Assembly: GCF_019457615.1 (NCBI RefSeq)
Contig: NZ_CP080414.1
Span: 742,501-806,500 of the forward strand
Reading direction: 5' to 3'
Length of the DNA stretch: 64,000 nucleotides
Origin: Shewanella zhangzhouensis
GTDB taxonomy: Bacteria > Pseudomonadota > Gammaproteobacteria > Enterobacterales > Shewanellaceae
The notes below the pieces were generated by a model. It was given only the letters and a program-made list of their open reading frames with translations. It was not told the origin of the DNA and ran no database searches. Shown one piece after another: positions 34,341 to 43,681 of the stretch. Position 1 is the stretch's first letter, and every line of letters begins with the position of its first letter. Made by a program: the position numbers and the translations under genes.

Positions 34341-36515
34341 TTAGAACTTGTAGGAATAACCAACGGTAATACTTCTGGGTTTGCCTGAAAACACCGAGCC
34401 ATGGGCGCGGGTGGTCATGTAGGTTTCATCCAGCAGGTTGTCCACTGTCAGATAAACTTCCTGCTGCTTATCAATAAAGTAGCGACCGGACAGATCAACC
34501 AGAGTCTTGGCCGCAATCAGATCATCGGCGGCAATCTCACCCTGACCCGCAGTGGCGCGCATATCCGAGGTATAACGGCCTGCCAGGGTCAGCTGCCACT
34601 GCTCGGCGCTGATTCCGGCGCTCAGGTACAGCTGATGCTTGGGTGTGTAGCTGAACTCGTCACCCACCTGTACTGAGCCCCAGGTTTCAAACTCCGACTC
34701 GAAACTGTTTTGGAACTCGGTGCTGGTGTAGGTATAAGCCAGTTTTACCGGGAAGCTCAGAGCGCCTTGTGTGTTGAATTGGTGGCCAGCTGACAATTCC
34801 AGCCCTTTCACTACTACTTCGCCGGCGTTGTACTGGTTGTCCAGCTTGACTTCTTCACAGCCCTGGGCGGCGGTGCAGTTGCCATGCATGTTGCTGTAAT
34901 CGCCATAGAAAGCGATGGCTTCGGCATTGAAGTTGCCGTTCACAAAGCGGGCTCCCGCCTCGTAGTTCCAGCTCTCTTCTTCCTGGCCCTCAGTGTTGCC
35001 AGGGGCGGCAGGGGCAAAGCCCTTTTGCACACCGGCCAGCAGCAGGGTGTTGTCGGTCAGCTGCCAGGTGGCAGAAAGCGATGGCAGCAGTGCCGAGAAG
35101 CTGTTTTCCTTGAGCTTTCCTTCGCCGTTGCGGCCTGGGTTGGTTTTGCCCCAGTCTTCACGCTCTACGGTCACATCTTCGTAGCGTACACCGGCGGTGA
35201 GTGTGAAGGCGCCCAGGGTGAATCTGTCCTGTACGTAGGCAGACAGAGCTTCGGCGCTGTCGATACGGTTTGAATCTGTACCCGGTACACCGGCCTTGGT
35301 CAGGCTCATGTGCTGACTGGCGTCCAAGCTGTAGGTGTCGGCCCACTGGAAGCGGTCCATCTCGTCCTGATGCAGGCGCAGGCCGATATCCAACTGGTGA
35401 TCGCCAAGCAGCAGCCCCAGTTCGGTCTGGATCCCTTGAGACAGATAACCACGGTTGTTGGCCTTCACACTGACATCAATCGCCCCTTCAGGGTTGGCAT
35501 CGAAGGCGCTGGCGGCGTCAATGCCACCCTTGGACAGGCTCTTGCCGTCAACCTTGTCGGCTTTGTACCAGTTACGTTTGAAGTCGTTGTAATAGGCGGT
35601 GGTAGCGAGGCTGACACTGCTGCCAAAGTCGATGATATGGCTCAGTTGCAGCTGCTTGTGCTCAGTGGTCATTTCATCTTTTTGCGAGGCCGAATAGCGG
35701 CTGAATGGCTTGGCTGCGTAGTCGGCATCGGTCAGACCCATGTAGGTCTCGTTGGAGACTTCATCGGCGTACTTGAGTTTGAGTTCCAGACGCTGGGCGT
35801 ATTTGGCATCTTTAGCGCTGTCGATGGCGACTTTGGCCAGCAGATCGTTTTTCACAAAACCTGTGTCACCGCCAACGCCGTTGATGTCGCGAAAACCGTC
35901 GGCCTGATAACGGTACACTTCGGTCACTGCACCAATGCGTTCGCCCTGACCACCGGCGTGGGCGTGCAGCTTGCCGTAACCGTCCTGACCCAGGGCCACA
36001 TCGAATGCGCCTGCAAGTTCGGCATCAGGAATTTGGCGGGAAACCATGTTTACCACGCCGCCGGTGGTGCGCGGGCCGTATTTCACGGTAGAAGAGCCTT
36101 TGAGCACTTCAATTTGCTGCATGCGACCTGAGGTTGGGAAGTAATAGGCCGCCGGTGAAGCATAAGGCGCCGGTGCTGCCAGCACGCCATCTTCCATCAC
36201 GGTTATCTTTTCTGAGCGGTTCTGACCCGTGCCGCGCATGCCAAGATTGGGGCGCAAACCATAGCCTTCTTCTTCCTGAATATAGACACCGGGCACCGAG
36301 GCCAGGGTGCGCATGATGTCGGAATACTTGAAGGTATCCAGCTCTTCCTGGCTTAGCTGATGGGCACTGCCTGGCACTGTGTTGATGGGGTTCTTTTTAC
36401 CGAAAATGCTGATCTGCTCGATGTCGGCATTGGCGGTTGCCGTGGCGGTAAAGCTTGCCAGCAGGGCGCTGGACAGCAGGCTCAGCTTGATAGCTGGCTT
36501 GGCGATGGTGGTCAT
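34341..36515 (-). CDS. TonB-dependent receptor, FecA-like
   Basis: This is a 724-residue outer-membrane TonB receptor. It has a signal peptide (SLLSSALLASFTATATANA), a TonB box-like ISIFGKK, a plug domain (LRPNLGMRGTGQNRSEKITV, KGSSTVKYGPRTTGGVVNMV) and a 22-strand barrel ending ITVGYSYKF. The plug and first strands resemble ferric dicitrate receptor FecA, but there is no N-terminal signalling extension or FecR/FecI pair nearby. A Fur box overlaps its upstream region (36535-36553). The ATG at 36515 has AGGGAGAAACC upstream. The substrate is probably a ferric chelate; citrate is only a possibility. Confidence 0.9.
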   Translation of the reverse strand: MTTIAKPAIKLSLLSSALLASFTATATANADIEQISIFGKKNPINTVPGSAHQLSQEELDTFKYSDIMRTLASVPGVYIQEEEGYGLRPNLGMRGTGQNRSEKITVMEDGVLAAPAPYASPAAYYFPTSGRMQQIEVLKGSSTVKYGPRTTGGVVNMVSRQIPDAELAGAFDVALGQDGYGKLHAHAGGQGERIGAVTEVYRYQADGFRDINGVGGDTGFVKNDLLAKVAIDSAKDAKYAQRLELKLKYADEVSNETYMGLTDADYAAKPFSRYSASQKDEMTTEHKQLQLSHIIDFGSSVSLATTAYYNDFKRNWYKADKVDGKSLSKGGIDAASAFDANPEGAIDVSVKANNRGYLSQGIQTELGLLLGDHQLDIGLRLHQDEMDRFQWADTYSLDASQHMSLTKAGVPGTDSNRIDSAEALSAYVQDRFTLGAFTLTAGVRYEDVTVEREDWGKTNPGRNGEGKLKENSFSALLPSLSATWQLTDNTLLLAGVQKGFAPAAPGNTEGQEEESWNYEAGARFVNGNFNAEAIAFYGDYSNMHGNCTAAQGCEEVKLDNQYNAGEVVVKGLELSAGHQFNTQGALSFPVKLAYTYTSTEFQNSFESEFETWGSVQVGDEFSYTPKHQLYLSAGISAEQWQLTLAGRYTSDMRATAGQGEIAADDLIAAKTLVDLSGRYFIDKQQEVYLTVDNLLDETYMTTRAHGSVFSGKPRSITVGYSYKF

Positions 36516-36530
36516 GGTTTCTCCCTTTTA

Positions 36531-36553
36531 TGATAATGACAATGGTTATCATT
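36531..36553. promoter_or_regulatory. Fur box upstream of the TonB receptor
   Basis: AATGACAATGGTTATCATT (36535-36553) fits the 19-bp Fur consensus and overlaps a second dyad TGATAA...TTATCA (36531-36551). It lies 16 bp upstream of the receptor start, as expected for iron repression. Confidence 0.8.
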
Positions 36554-36775
36554 TGCAGCGGGAGGTTAGGTAAAGGTGCTTAAGACTAGCTTAATTTCCG
36601 ATTTCTTTACCTTTGTAATAAAAACGTAAAACCTTGCTGGCAAAGCCTTTTATCTCACCGCTGTCGCAGGTGTTGCTTACTGGTGCAAGTCATCGGGTGA
36701 GTTAATTGTCATAATTGAGGTAGACTGCTTGGCCTAAAAAAACGACACAACAAGATTTCAGGTGTATCACTGCCT

Positions 36776-37477
36776 ATGTTTCTCGAGCCTTTTTTTACTC
36801 AAACTGATGAAACTGTAACGATTTCTCCTTTTCAGGCCAGCGAGTTTGCCAAGCGGGTCGCGGAAGATTTCAACCCTATTCACGACGAAAGTGCCAAGCG
36901 CTTTTGTGTGCCAGGCGACCTTTTGTTTGCGCTGGTGCTGAGCCACTATGGCCTGAGCCAGAAAATGCAATTCAAGTTCGAAGGCATGGTGGGCGAGGGC
37001 GTGTGCCTGAACTTCCCGGCCGAGATGGGCGACAGCTTCCCCATCTGTGACAGCCGCGATAAGACTTACCTCAGTGTCAGCCGCCAGGGCGATGTGAGCC
37101 GCTGCGAGGCCCAAATCGAGTCTTTCGTGCGCAGCTACGTGTCTTTCTCCGGGCTTAACTTTATTCATGTGCTGGTGCCCATGATGCGTGAACACGGGGT
37201 CATGATTAACCCCGACCGTCCACTGGTGATCTACGAGAGCATGGCGTTCGATCTCAATACCCTGGATTTCGATCAGGTTGCGTTGGAACTCAGCGATGCC
37301 CGCCTCAGCGTGGATGGCAAGCGCGGAGACGTGACCCTGGAATTTGCCCTTATCAGCGACGGCAAGCAGGTTGGCACCGGCGTTAAGACCCTGGTGATGA
37401 GTGGCCTGCGAGCCCTCGATGAAGCCGCCCTCGATGGCATGGCACAGTTCTACGAAGAGCGCCGCGCTACCTTGTAA
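36776..37477 (+). CDS. DUF3581-type protein with hotdog-like motif
   Basis: This 233-residue cytosolic protein fits the DUF3581 proteins of marine gammaproteobacteria. Near the N-terminus, FAKRVAEDFNPIHDESAKRF and CVPGDLLFALVLSHYGL resemble the D-x-N-P-x-H and P-G-x-L segments of MaoC-type hotdog hydratases, so a thioester-related fold is possible. No signal peptide or membrane helix is seen. The ATG at 36776 has AGGTG 12 bases upstream. It stands between the TonB receptor (divergent) and the SMC operon. No activity has been assigned to the family, as far as I know. Confidence 0.72.
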   Translation: MFLEPFFTQTDETVTISPFQASEFAKRVAEDFNPIHDESAKRFCVPGDLLFALVLSHYGLSQKMQFKFEGMVGEGVCLNFPAEMGDSFPICDSRDKTYLSVSRQGDVSRCEAQIESFVRSYVSFSGLNFIHVLVPMMREHGVMINPDRPLVIYESMAFDLNTLDFDQVALELSDARLSVDGKRGDVTLEFALISDGKQVGTGVKTLVMSGLRALDEAALDGMAQFYEERRATL

Positions 37478-37537
37478 CGCATAGCTTGGCTTAAATTCCC
37501 GCCAAACAGCTCACAAAGCCTGATATGGCGCCGCTTC

Positions 37538-37574
37538 AAGGCCCCGTGTGATTGCCATCCACGGGGCTTTCCTT
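37538..37574 (+). terminator. Intrinsic terminator after the DUF3581-type gene
   Basis: AAGGCCCCGTG and CACGGGGCTTT arms (one G-T pair) enclose an 11-base loop, followed by CCTTT. It lies 60 bp past the stop, ahead of the SMC operon. Confidence 0.7.
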
Positions 37575-37712
37575 TACCTTAATAATCCTTTCCCGTGTGT
37601 GTTCGCTCCGCTCAGGTGTTTGCCTCTAAACGCGTGTATTCCATCCATGGGCCTTGGTCGTGATCCCGACCTCTTGCCGCCAGATTGCGGCCGCTTTGCT
37701 TTAAGGATAAAG

Positions 37713-40700
37713 ATGTCTAGCTTGCAACGAATCGTGCTTATCGACACCCACCTGCCTGGGGTGGTCGAGCTGGCCCTCGACGGCCATACCAATATCTGTG
37801 GTACCAATGCCTCGGGCAAGACCACACTGCAGCGACTGGTGCCGGTGTTTTATGGCGAATACCCAAGCCGGGTGGTGCCCTCCACCCGTGACAGTTTTGA
37901 GCGCTGGTACCTGCCCCACGACAGCAGCTATATCATTTACGAATATCGCCGCGGCGATGGCATGCTGTATCAGGCTGTATTAAGTTCCAACGGCGATGGC
38001 AAGGGCATCAGTTACCGTTTTATCGCCAAGGGCTTCGAGCTGGATGATTATGTGAAGGCCCGTAACGGTGATGCCCTGGTGTGCCACACCGCCGCCGAGC
38101 TTGGTCGCGAGATGAAACGTGCCGGCATTGCCCACACCAATCTGCTCAATACCCGCGAATACCGCGCCATTATTCAAAACGATCGCACTCTGCTGTCGAG
38201 CGGCACCAACAGGGTTGAGCTCAGAAGCTATGCCCGCCAGTTTGCCCTGTGCGACGCTGAGCACACCTTAAGACACATCGAAAAACTCGCCAAAGCGGTG
38301 CACTCCAAAGAAGGCAAGATGGAAACTGTGAAGTCCATGATTGCTGCCATTCTGGAAGAAGACGGCGTAAATCCGCCGACCTCGCGCATCAATCCACAGC
38401 AGGTGGAAAACTGGATCCGCGAGTGCCAACTTATTGCCGGATTTGAAGAAATTCGTCCCGAGTTCGACAAGCTGGAGCAGGAGTTCAATCAGCTGCTGTC
38501 TGCCGAGCTGCGTCTGGCCGGGCTGCACAAGGGCTACAAGGATGACGAAGTGCTGGAGGCCGAGCGCCTGGAGCGCTGTCAGACCGCATCCAAGGAATAC
38601 AACTTCCGCCTGCGCCAGCTCGATGACGAGTGGAAGGAAAAGCGCGACGAGCTGAACCAGGAAATCTCCGCCGCCCGTGGTGATGTCAGCAAGTTCGAGC
38701 ACGAACTTGAGGTGATTGAAGATCAGCACGGTGCCTTCCTCGATGCCGATATCGAAACCGCCAAGGGTGACCTCGAGCAATTGCCGCTGTGGCGCACCGA
38801 CCTTGAAAACTTAAGCGAGCGCCATAAGCTGCTCACCGACAAACACCAGGACGTAGAGGCCGCCTATAACGCCCGCCGCTCCAAGATTGTTGAGCAGCTC
38901 AACCGCGACCTGGAAGTGCTGGATCAGGATCTGGATAAGCAGCGCGACGCCCGTGAGCGTCAGGCAGCCGCTGCCCGCAGCGATCTTGAGAAACTCGAGC
39001 AGTTCTGGCGCGATCAGCTGGAAGCGGGCAAGAATCGTTTCCGCGAAGAGGAATATGAGCTGAAGCTCGCAGCCTCTGAAGAAAAGCTGCGCCAGGATGC
39101 GGTGACCTACACCGAAGAGGAAAAGCTCAATCTGGCGGTGTTTGATGAGCGCATCGAACGTGCCGACGAAGAGCAGGAAGCCAGCAACGCCAACGTGGAG
39201 CGTCTGGCGCTGGAAGAGCGTCGTCTGCGCTCCCGCCGCGATCAGGCCAGCGAAGCCCTGCGCCTAGCCAGCATCCGCGTCAGCGAGCGCCAGAATGCTC
39301 TGGATGAGCTCAAGACCATGCTCTTCCCTCAGTCGCACACCTTGCTGGAATTTCTGCGTAAAGAAGCCCCCGGCTGGGAAGAGCACCTGGGTAAGGTGAT
39401 TGCCCCCGAGCTGTTGCACCGCACCGATTTGCATCCTTTTAACGCTAACAGTGGCGCCGATGGCAATAGCCTGTTCGGCATAGGGCTGGACTTAAAGGCG
39501 CTGGATATTCCCGAGTATGCCCAGAGCGAGCAGGAACTCAGAAGCCGTCTTGCCAAGGCCGAAGAAGCCCTCGGCAGTGCCCGCGAAGTGCAGGAAGCCG
39601 CCGAAGAGCAGCTGGTGACAATCAACGGCGAGTTGGAAAAGCTCTCCCGCGAACTCACCTTTGCCCGCACCGCCTTTAAAAACGCCCGCGAAGACCTGCG
39701 CCGCCTGTTCGATGAAAAGCGCGCCGAGCAGGACAGGGTCAACAAGGCGCTGGCCGAGCGTAAGCAGCTGGCCGGTAAGCGTTTGGTGACCATAGAACAT
39801 CAGCTTAAGCAGCTTGGCCGCGACCATCAGGACTGGCTGGAGGAGACCAAAGAAGAGTCCCTCGAAGCGCGGATGGAGAAGAATGCCTACTGGCAGGAAG
39901 TGGTGGGCGCACTGGATGCCCAGATTGCTTCGGTCAAGACGGGGATCGAGAGCCGCCGCGCCAACGCCAAGGCCGAAACCAAGGCCTGTGAGCAGTGGTA
40001 CAAAAACGAGCTTAAGTCACGTGGTGTGGACGAAGACAAGATTGTGGGCCTTAAGGCCGATATCCGCACCCTCGAGCGCAGGATTGCCGATGCCGAAGGC
40101 CGCCGCGCCGATGTACTGCGCTACGAAGACTGGTATCAGCATACCTGGCTTAGCCGCAAGCCACGGCTTGCCGAAGAGCTGGCCAAGGTGCGCCGTGCCC
40201 AGTCGGAGCTGGAGCAGCAGCTCGCCCGTTTTTCAAGCGAGGTGAAAACCCAGCGCAGCGAACTGGAGTCGGGCCGCAAGGCCTCCGATGCCGCCCAGGT
40301 GGAAGCCTCGGAAAACCTCACCAAGCTGCGCTCATTGCTGCGTAAACTGGCCGACCTTAAACTCGCGCCCACCGACGATGAGGCCCAGGGCAGCATTGGC
40401 GAGCGTTTGCGTCAGGGTGAAGAGTTGCTGCTAAAACGCGATTATCTGGTGGGCTCGGTGAAGCAGTATGTAGAGCACTTCGATACCGTGATTGCCGCCA
40501 AGTCGGGCTCTGGCCTTGCCGAAACCTGGGAACGTGCCCGGGAAGAGGCCACCTCCATTAACGACAAGGGCATCCGTATTCTGGATTACCGCAAGCTGGT
40601 GCCAAGTCTGGAGCAGCTTTTGAACGTGATGGTGCCCCAGTCGATTATGGCGCTGCGGGAGCAGGGACGGATCTTCGGGGTGGATCTCACCGCCTTCTAC

Positions 40701-41393
40701 GACGTGCTGGCCGATATCGACCGCCGTATTGCATCCCAGAGCGCCCGTATCACCCGTGAAGTGGGCGAGGAGCTGTTCCTCGATGGGGTGTCTGAATCTG
40801 CAGTGCGCATTCGCTCGCGGATCAGCGAGCTTGAGTTCTGGCCTGAGCTGGAAGTGTTTGTGGCTGCCTTCCGCCGCTGGAAGAGTGATGGCTTTGCCGG
40901 CCTGCCGGACGAGCATTACACCAACAGTATGCGCCGGGCGCTGGATATCATCGGCAAGGCGGCGCTCAGTGGCGGTATCGCCAAGCTGCTGGAAATCGAG
41001 CTGCGCCTGCGTGAAGGCAACTCGGATCTGATTATTCGCACCGACCGCCAGTTGAATGAATCCTCAAGCCACGGTATGGCATACCTGATTTTGTGTAAGT
41101 TCCTGCTGGCCTTTACCCGTCTGCTGCGGGGCTCGGCCCAGGTGACAGTGCATTGGCCCATCGACGAGCTGGGCACCCTGCACCACAACAACGTGAAGAA
41201 GATTTTCGATGCCTGCGAGAACAACAATATCTCGGTGCTGGGGGCTTTTCCGAACCCCGAGTCTGAGGTGCTGAGTCTGTTCAAAAACCGCTATATCATC
41301 AACAAGCAAACCCGCAAGCTGCAGGTGGTGAAGCCCAAGAGCAACCCCATCGCCGATAAGCTGGCCAGCCGTATTTCCAGGGAGGCGGTGTAA
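37713..41393 (+). CDS. SMC-like ATPase (DUF3584/MksB-like)
   Basis: This 1226-residue protein has the architecture of SMC ATPases. An N-terminal head carries Walker A GTNASGKTT (residues 30-38) and a YLP segment. Long coiled coils follow, interrupted near residues 540-610 by a likely hinge (SHTLLEFLRKEAPGWEEHLG). The C-terminal head has a signature-like ESSSHGMAY (about 1117-1125) and Walker B HWPIDELG with D1151/E1152. The GKT-YLP pattern recalls DUF3584. The ATG at 37713 has AAGGA upstream and opens on the head; a longer frame to 37548 is unlikely. The stop overlaps the MksE-like gene by one base. It would load onto DNA as a condensin-like clamp; whether for chromosome folding or defence is unclear. 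Confidence 0.85.
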   Translation: MSSLQRIVLIDTHLPGVVELALDGHTNICGTNASGKTTLQRLVPVFYGEYPSRVVPSTRDSFERWYLPHDSSYIIYEYRRGDGMLYQAVLSSNGDGKGISYRFIAKGFELDDYVKARNGDALVCHTAAELGREMKRAGIAHTNLLNTREYRAIIQNDRTLLSSGTNRVELRSYARQFALCDAEHTLRHIEKLAKAVHSKEGKMETVKSMIAAILEEDGVNPPTSRINPQQVENWIRECQLIAGFEEIRPEFDKLEQEFNQLLSAELRLAGLHKGYKDDEVLEAERLERCQTASKEYNFRLRQLDDEWKEKRDELNQEISAARGDVSKFEHELEVIEDQHGAFLDADIETAKGDLEQLPLWRTDLENLSERHKLLTDKHQDVEAAYNARRSKIVEQLNRDLEVLDQDLDKQRDARERQAAAARSDLEKLEQFWRDQLEAGKNRFREEEYELKLAASEEKLRQDAVTYTEEEKLNLAVFDERIERADEEQEASNANVERLALEERRLRSRRDQASEALRLASIRVSERQNALDELKTMLFPQSHTLLEFLRKEAPGWEEHLGKVIAPELLHRTDLHPFNANSGADGNSLFGIGLDLKALDIPEYAQSEQELRSRLAKAEEALGSAREVQEAAEEQLVTINGELEKLSRELTFARTAFKNAREDLRRLFDEKRAEQDRVNKALAERKQLAGKRLVTIEHQLKQLGRDHQDWLEETKEESLEARMEKNAYWQEVVGALDAQIASVKTGIESRRANAKAETKACEQWYKNELKSRGVDEDKIVGLKADIRTLERRIADAEGRRADVLRYEDWYQHTWLSRKPRLAEELAKVRRAQSELEQQLARFSSEVKTQRSELESGRKASDAAQVEASENLTKLRSLLRKLADLKLAPTDDEAQGSIGERLRQGEELLLKRDYLVGSVKQYVEHFDTVIAAKSGSGLAETWERAREEATSINDKGIRILDYRKLVPSLEQLLNVMVPQSIMALREQGRIFGVDLTAFYDVLADIDRRIASQSARITREVGEELFLDGVSESAVRIRSRISELEFWPELEVFVAAFRRWKSDGFAGLPDEHYTNSMRRALDIIGKAALSGGIAKLLEIELRLREGNSDLIIRTDRQLNESSSHGMAYLILCKFLLAFTRLLRGSAQVTVHWPIDELGTLHHNNVKKIFDACENNNISVLGAFPNPESEVLSLFKNRYIINKQTRKLQVVKPKSNPIADKLASRISREAV

Positions 41394-42058
41394 TGTCTGA
41401 CGCAAACTTTTCAGGAACTGGCACAGGTCTTGTGGGTCATGGCGCCCTGATTGAACGGCTTTTGCGGGGCGAGTTTATCTGCCGCGTGACTGACGAAGAC
41501 GGCTGGCGTGCACTCAAGTCGCCTGCCGTGCGCGAGCGTATCGAAACCTACCTCAATCAAATCAACCGCACTGTTGCCAGCGCTGGCGAGGGTGAAGTGT
41601 TTTTCTGCGGTTATGCCCAGCTGGGTGAAGCTGAGCGCAAGGTGATTTCCAGCCAGTTTAAAGACATCTGCCAGGCGCTGATTCCGCTGGTGGAGTGGCT
41701 GGTGTTGGTGCAGGAAGCCTCCGGCCAGGATGCGCCCCTCACCGAAGGCGCGCCTGTGCGTTTGACTGAACTTCAGGGCCGCATCGAAGAGACTCCTGCG
41801 TTTCGCGAGCAGCTTGGCAAACTCAGCCAGTACCGGTTGTTCGGCTCCACTTCAAGCAACGTCGATGCTCAGCTTAAGCTGGTGTTCAAGCGTCTGGTGG
41901 AGCTTGGCTTCCTGACCCGCCCCAACGTGGAAAAACAAATCTACATCGCCACGGGAAAGCTTGATTATCTCTATGAAGTGATTCGCTTTATTGATGAAAC
42001 TGAAGGGCTGAACCTGGAGGCGCAGGCTGAAACCGCCACCCAGAGGGAGCTGATATGA
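41393..42058 (+). CDS. MksE-like SMC partner protein
   Basis: This 221-residue protein lies directly between the SMC gene and the third gene, overlapping both by 1 and 4 bases (TAATG and ATGA). It is helical with winged-helix-like segments (ALIERLLRGEFICRVTD, LVFKRLVELGFLTRPNVEKQ), the size and position expected of MukE/MksE (KITE) subunits that bridge the kleisin and the SMC head. A GGGAGG Shine-Dalgarno lies within the end of the SMC gene. Assignment rests on context and general form, not on a motif. Confidence 0.65.
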   Translation: MSDANFSGTGTGLVGHGALIERLLRGEFICRVTDEDGWRALKSPAVRERIETYLNQINRTVASAGEGEVFFCGYAQLGEAERKVISSQFKDICQALIPLVEWLVLVQEASGQDAPLTEGAPVRLTELQGRIEETPAFREQLGKLSQYRLFGSTSSNVDAQLKLVFKRLVELGFLTRPNVEKQIYIATGKLDYLYEVIRFIDETEGLNLEAQAETATQRELI

Positions 42059-43275
42059 GCAGCAACCTGCACCAGTCCGGGGTGCGGCTGCTGAGGATGC
42101 TTGGCCGTCACGCCGAGACAGTGATGGATGTGTATCTGAGCGGCGCTGTGGATGAGGCCAACGCCGATGCCGGTGTGCTGAAAAAGCTCACCGAGGCGGG
42201 CATTTTGTGGCGCCCCGAGGAAGATGAGGGCCTAAGGCTAACCCGCAGCGTGCGTGCGCTGCTTGAAGAGGGTCTTAAGGATGAGCGCAATCGCCAGATC
42301 AACGCCAACGTAGGCTCGGCGCTTGCCACCATCAAGACCCTGGCCGACCACTATAAGGAAGCGCGCAGCCACTCGGACTACAGCGCCGCCGAGGCGTATC
42401 TGGCCGATCTCAGTGAGCATGTGTATGCCTTTACCGAGAACCTGCGTTATTCCATCCGTGTGCTGTGGGGGCGGATTAACAACGAATTCGGTTATGTCGG
42501 TACCATCAGCGCTAAAATCCGCGAGAACGAACTGGCCCAAAGCCAGGTGTCTGAGCTTTTGAATGGCCTGGAGCTGTTTCAGTTCAGCGAACTTGGGGAA
42601 ATCGCCTCTGATATCCGAGAGCTTCGAAAGCTGCTGGTGACCACCCTGCAGGAGACCCTGAGTGACTGTACTCAGGAGCTCAGTGTGGTGCAGGCAAGGC
42701 TCCTTGAACTGCTTGGCCGCTTCCGACAAATTCAGGGCCGTACCAGGCTGCTCAGGGGCTGGCTTCTGTACACAGATATGCACCCTGACTATGAACCCAT
42801 GGATCATGTGGCTCACCGCAAGGTGCCCATGCTGTTTAACCGCGCCGAGGCCATGCTGGCCGATGCCCATGTGGATGTGCGTAACCAGAGCCAGGAGCAG
42901 GAGCTCATGGAGATGGTGGCGCGCATCAAGTCCATCAGTCGCCTCGATCTGAAGCCTGCGGCCAAGGCGGCAGAAACCAGCGTGGTGCTGAGTGCGGCGG
43001 AAGACTTCGATATTCCGGAAAACCCGCTCAAGCAGGATGTGGAAGACTACTTTGTGGCGGTAATCGATTCGGGCAAGCGCCAGTCTGCGCTGGAATACCT
43101 GCAGGAAAAAGCCTTGCCGTGGGATTCAGAAAGCTGGATTTATCAAGTAATTGGCGGCTTTGAGGGCCTGAGCGAAGAGCATAAATCCTTCTTCGAACTG
43201 GAGCCTTTGGGTGAGCCTCATCCTGTGTATACCGGCAACTTTATTATCCGCGACGTGGAGCTGTGGCTCAGTTAA
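42055..43275 (+). CDS. MksF-like kleisin protein
   Basis: This 406-residue, mostly helical protein closes the operon. It opens with a winged-helix-like region (GVRLLRMLGRHAETVMDVYL, VLKKLTEAGILWRPEEDEGL), goes through long helices (RELRKLLVTTLQETLSDCTQ) and ends in a compact C-terminal part. This is the layout of MukF/MksF kleisins. Its start overlaps the preceding stop (ATGA), implying coupled translation and fixed stoichiometry. A strong terminator follows. The kleisin assignment is inferred from operon context; a profile search would be needed to be sure. Confidence 0.62.
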   Translation: MSSNLHQSGVRLLRMLGRHAETVMDVYLSGAVDEANADAGVLKKLTEAGILWRPEEDEGLRLTRSVRALLEEGLKDERNRQINANVGSALATIKTLADHYKEARSHSDYSAAEAYLADLSEHVYAFTENLRYSIRVLWGRINNEFGYVGTISAKIRENELAQSQVSELLNGLELFQFSELGEIASDIRELRKLLVTTLQETLSDCTQELSVVQARLLELLGRFRQIQGRTRLLRGWLLYTDMHPDYEPMDHVAHRKVPMLFNRAEAMLADAHVDVRNQSQEQELMEMVARIKSISRLDLKPAAKAAETSVVLSAAEDFDIPENPLKQDVEDYFVAVIDSGKRQSALEYLQEKALPWDSESWIYQVIGGFEGLSEEHKSFFELEPLGEPHPVYTGNFIIRDVELWLS

Positions 43276-43290
43276 TCCCCTTGTCTTGCC

Positions 43291-43316
43291 AAGGCCACCT
43301 CAGGGTGGCCTTTTTA
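43291..43316 (+). terminator. Intrinsic terminator after the SMC operon
   Basis: AAGGCCACC, a 4-base loop and GGTGGCCTT are followed by TTTATT, 16 bp past the stop codon. Confidence 0.88.
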
Positions 43317-43391
43317 TTGGCTGTAACATGGCGTGCCGGGCTGGCTGAGGCGGTGGATGCAGAGAATTACTGAGTAAGGTGGGTTTTTGCT

Positions 43392-43490
43392 GGTGACATT
43401 GACTGCAAGGATTGGTGTTTTTGGTTTTATCCGCTGGCTGTTTTTAAGTGGTTGTTTTGGAAGTGTTTGCCATTGGTAACATTGGCTGCA
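43392..43490 (+). repeat. Imperfect direct-repeat pair upstream of the DAACS symporter
   Basis: GGTGACATTGACTGCA (43392-43407) and GGTAACATTGGCTGCA (43475-43490) agree at 14 of 16 positions, 83 bp apart, in an intergenic region whose plus strand is rich in G and T. Confidence 0.5.
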
Positions 43491-43501
43491 TCTGTGTAAA
43501 G

Positions 43502-43538
43502 GCAGAAATTTCTGCTTTTGAGTGATAGCTGTTAAATT
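43502..43538. promoter_or_regulatory. Adjacent inverted repeats upstream of the DAACS symporter
   Basis: GCAGAAATTTCTGC (43502-43515) is a perfect 14-bp palindrome followed by TTTT. AGCTG and CAGCT, 8 bases apart, follow close behind. These could be operators or hairpins in the symporter leader. Confidence 0.45.
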
Positions 43539-43681
43539 TCAGCTGGTTATGTTCTGCTTGTTATAGGGTTGCAGGATTGTGTCCATACATTTTCGTTGAA
43601 ATTGCGGCTGGCATGTTTCACTATCCGGGAGCGAACGGGGCAGCAGACCCCAGACACAATAACAACACAGGCATGCAATCT

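Noticed and set aside
35310..36131. Rightward frame of 273 codons inside the TonB receptor gene
   Set aside because: Antisense to a clear receptor gene, without a start signal or motif.
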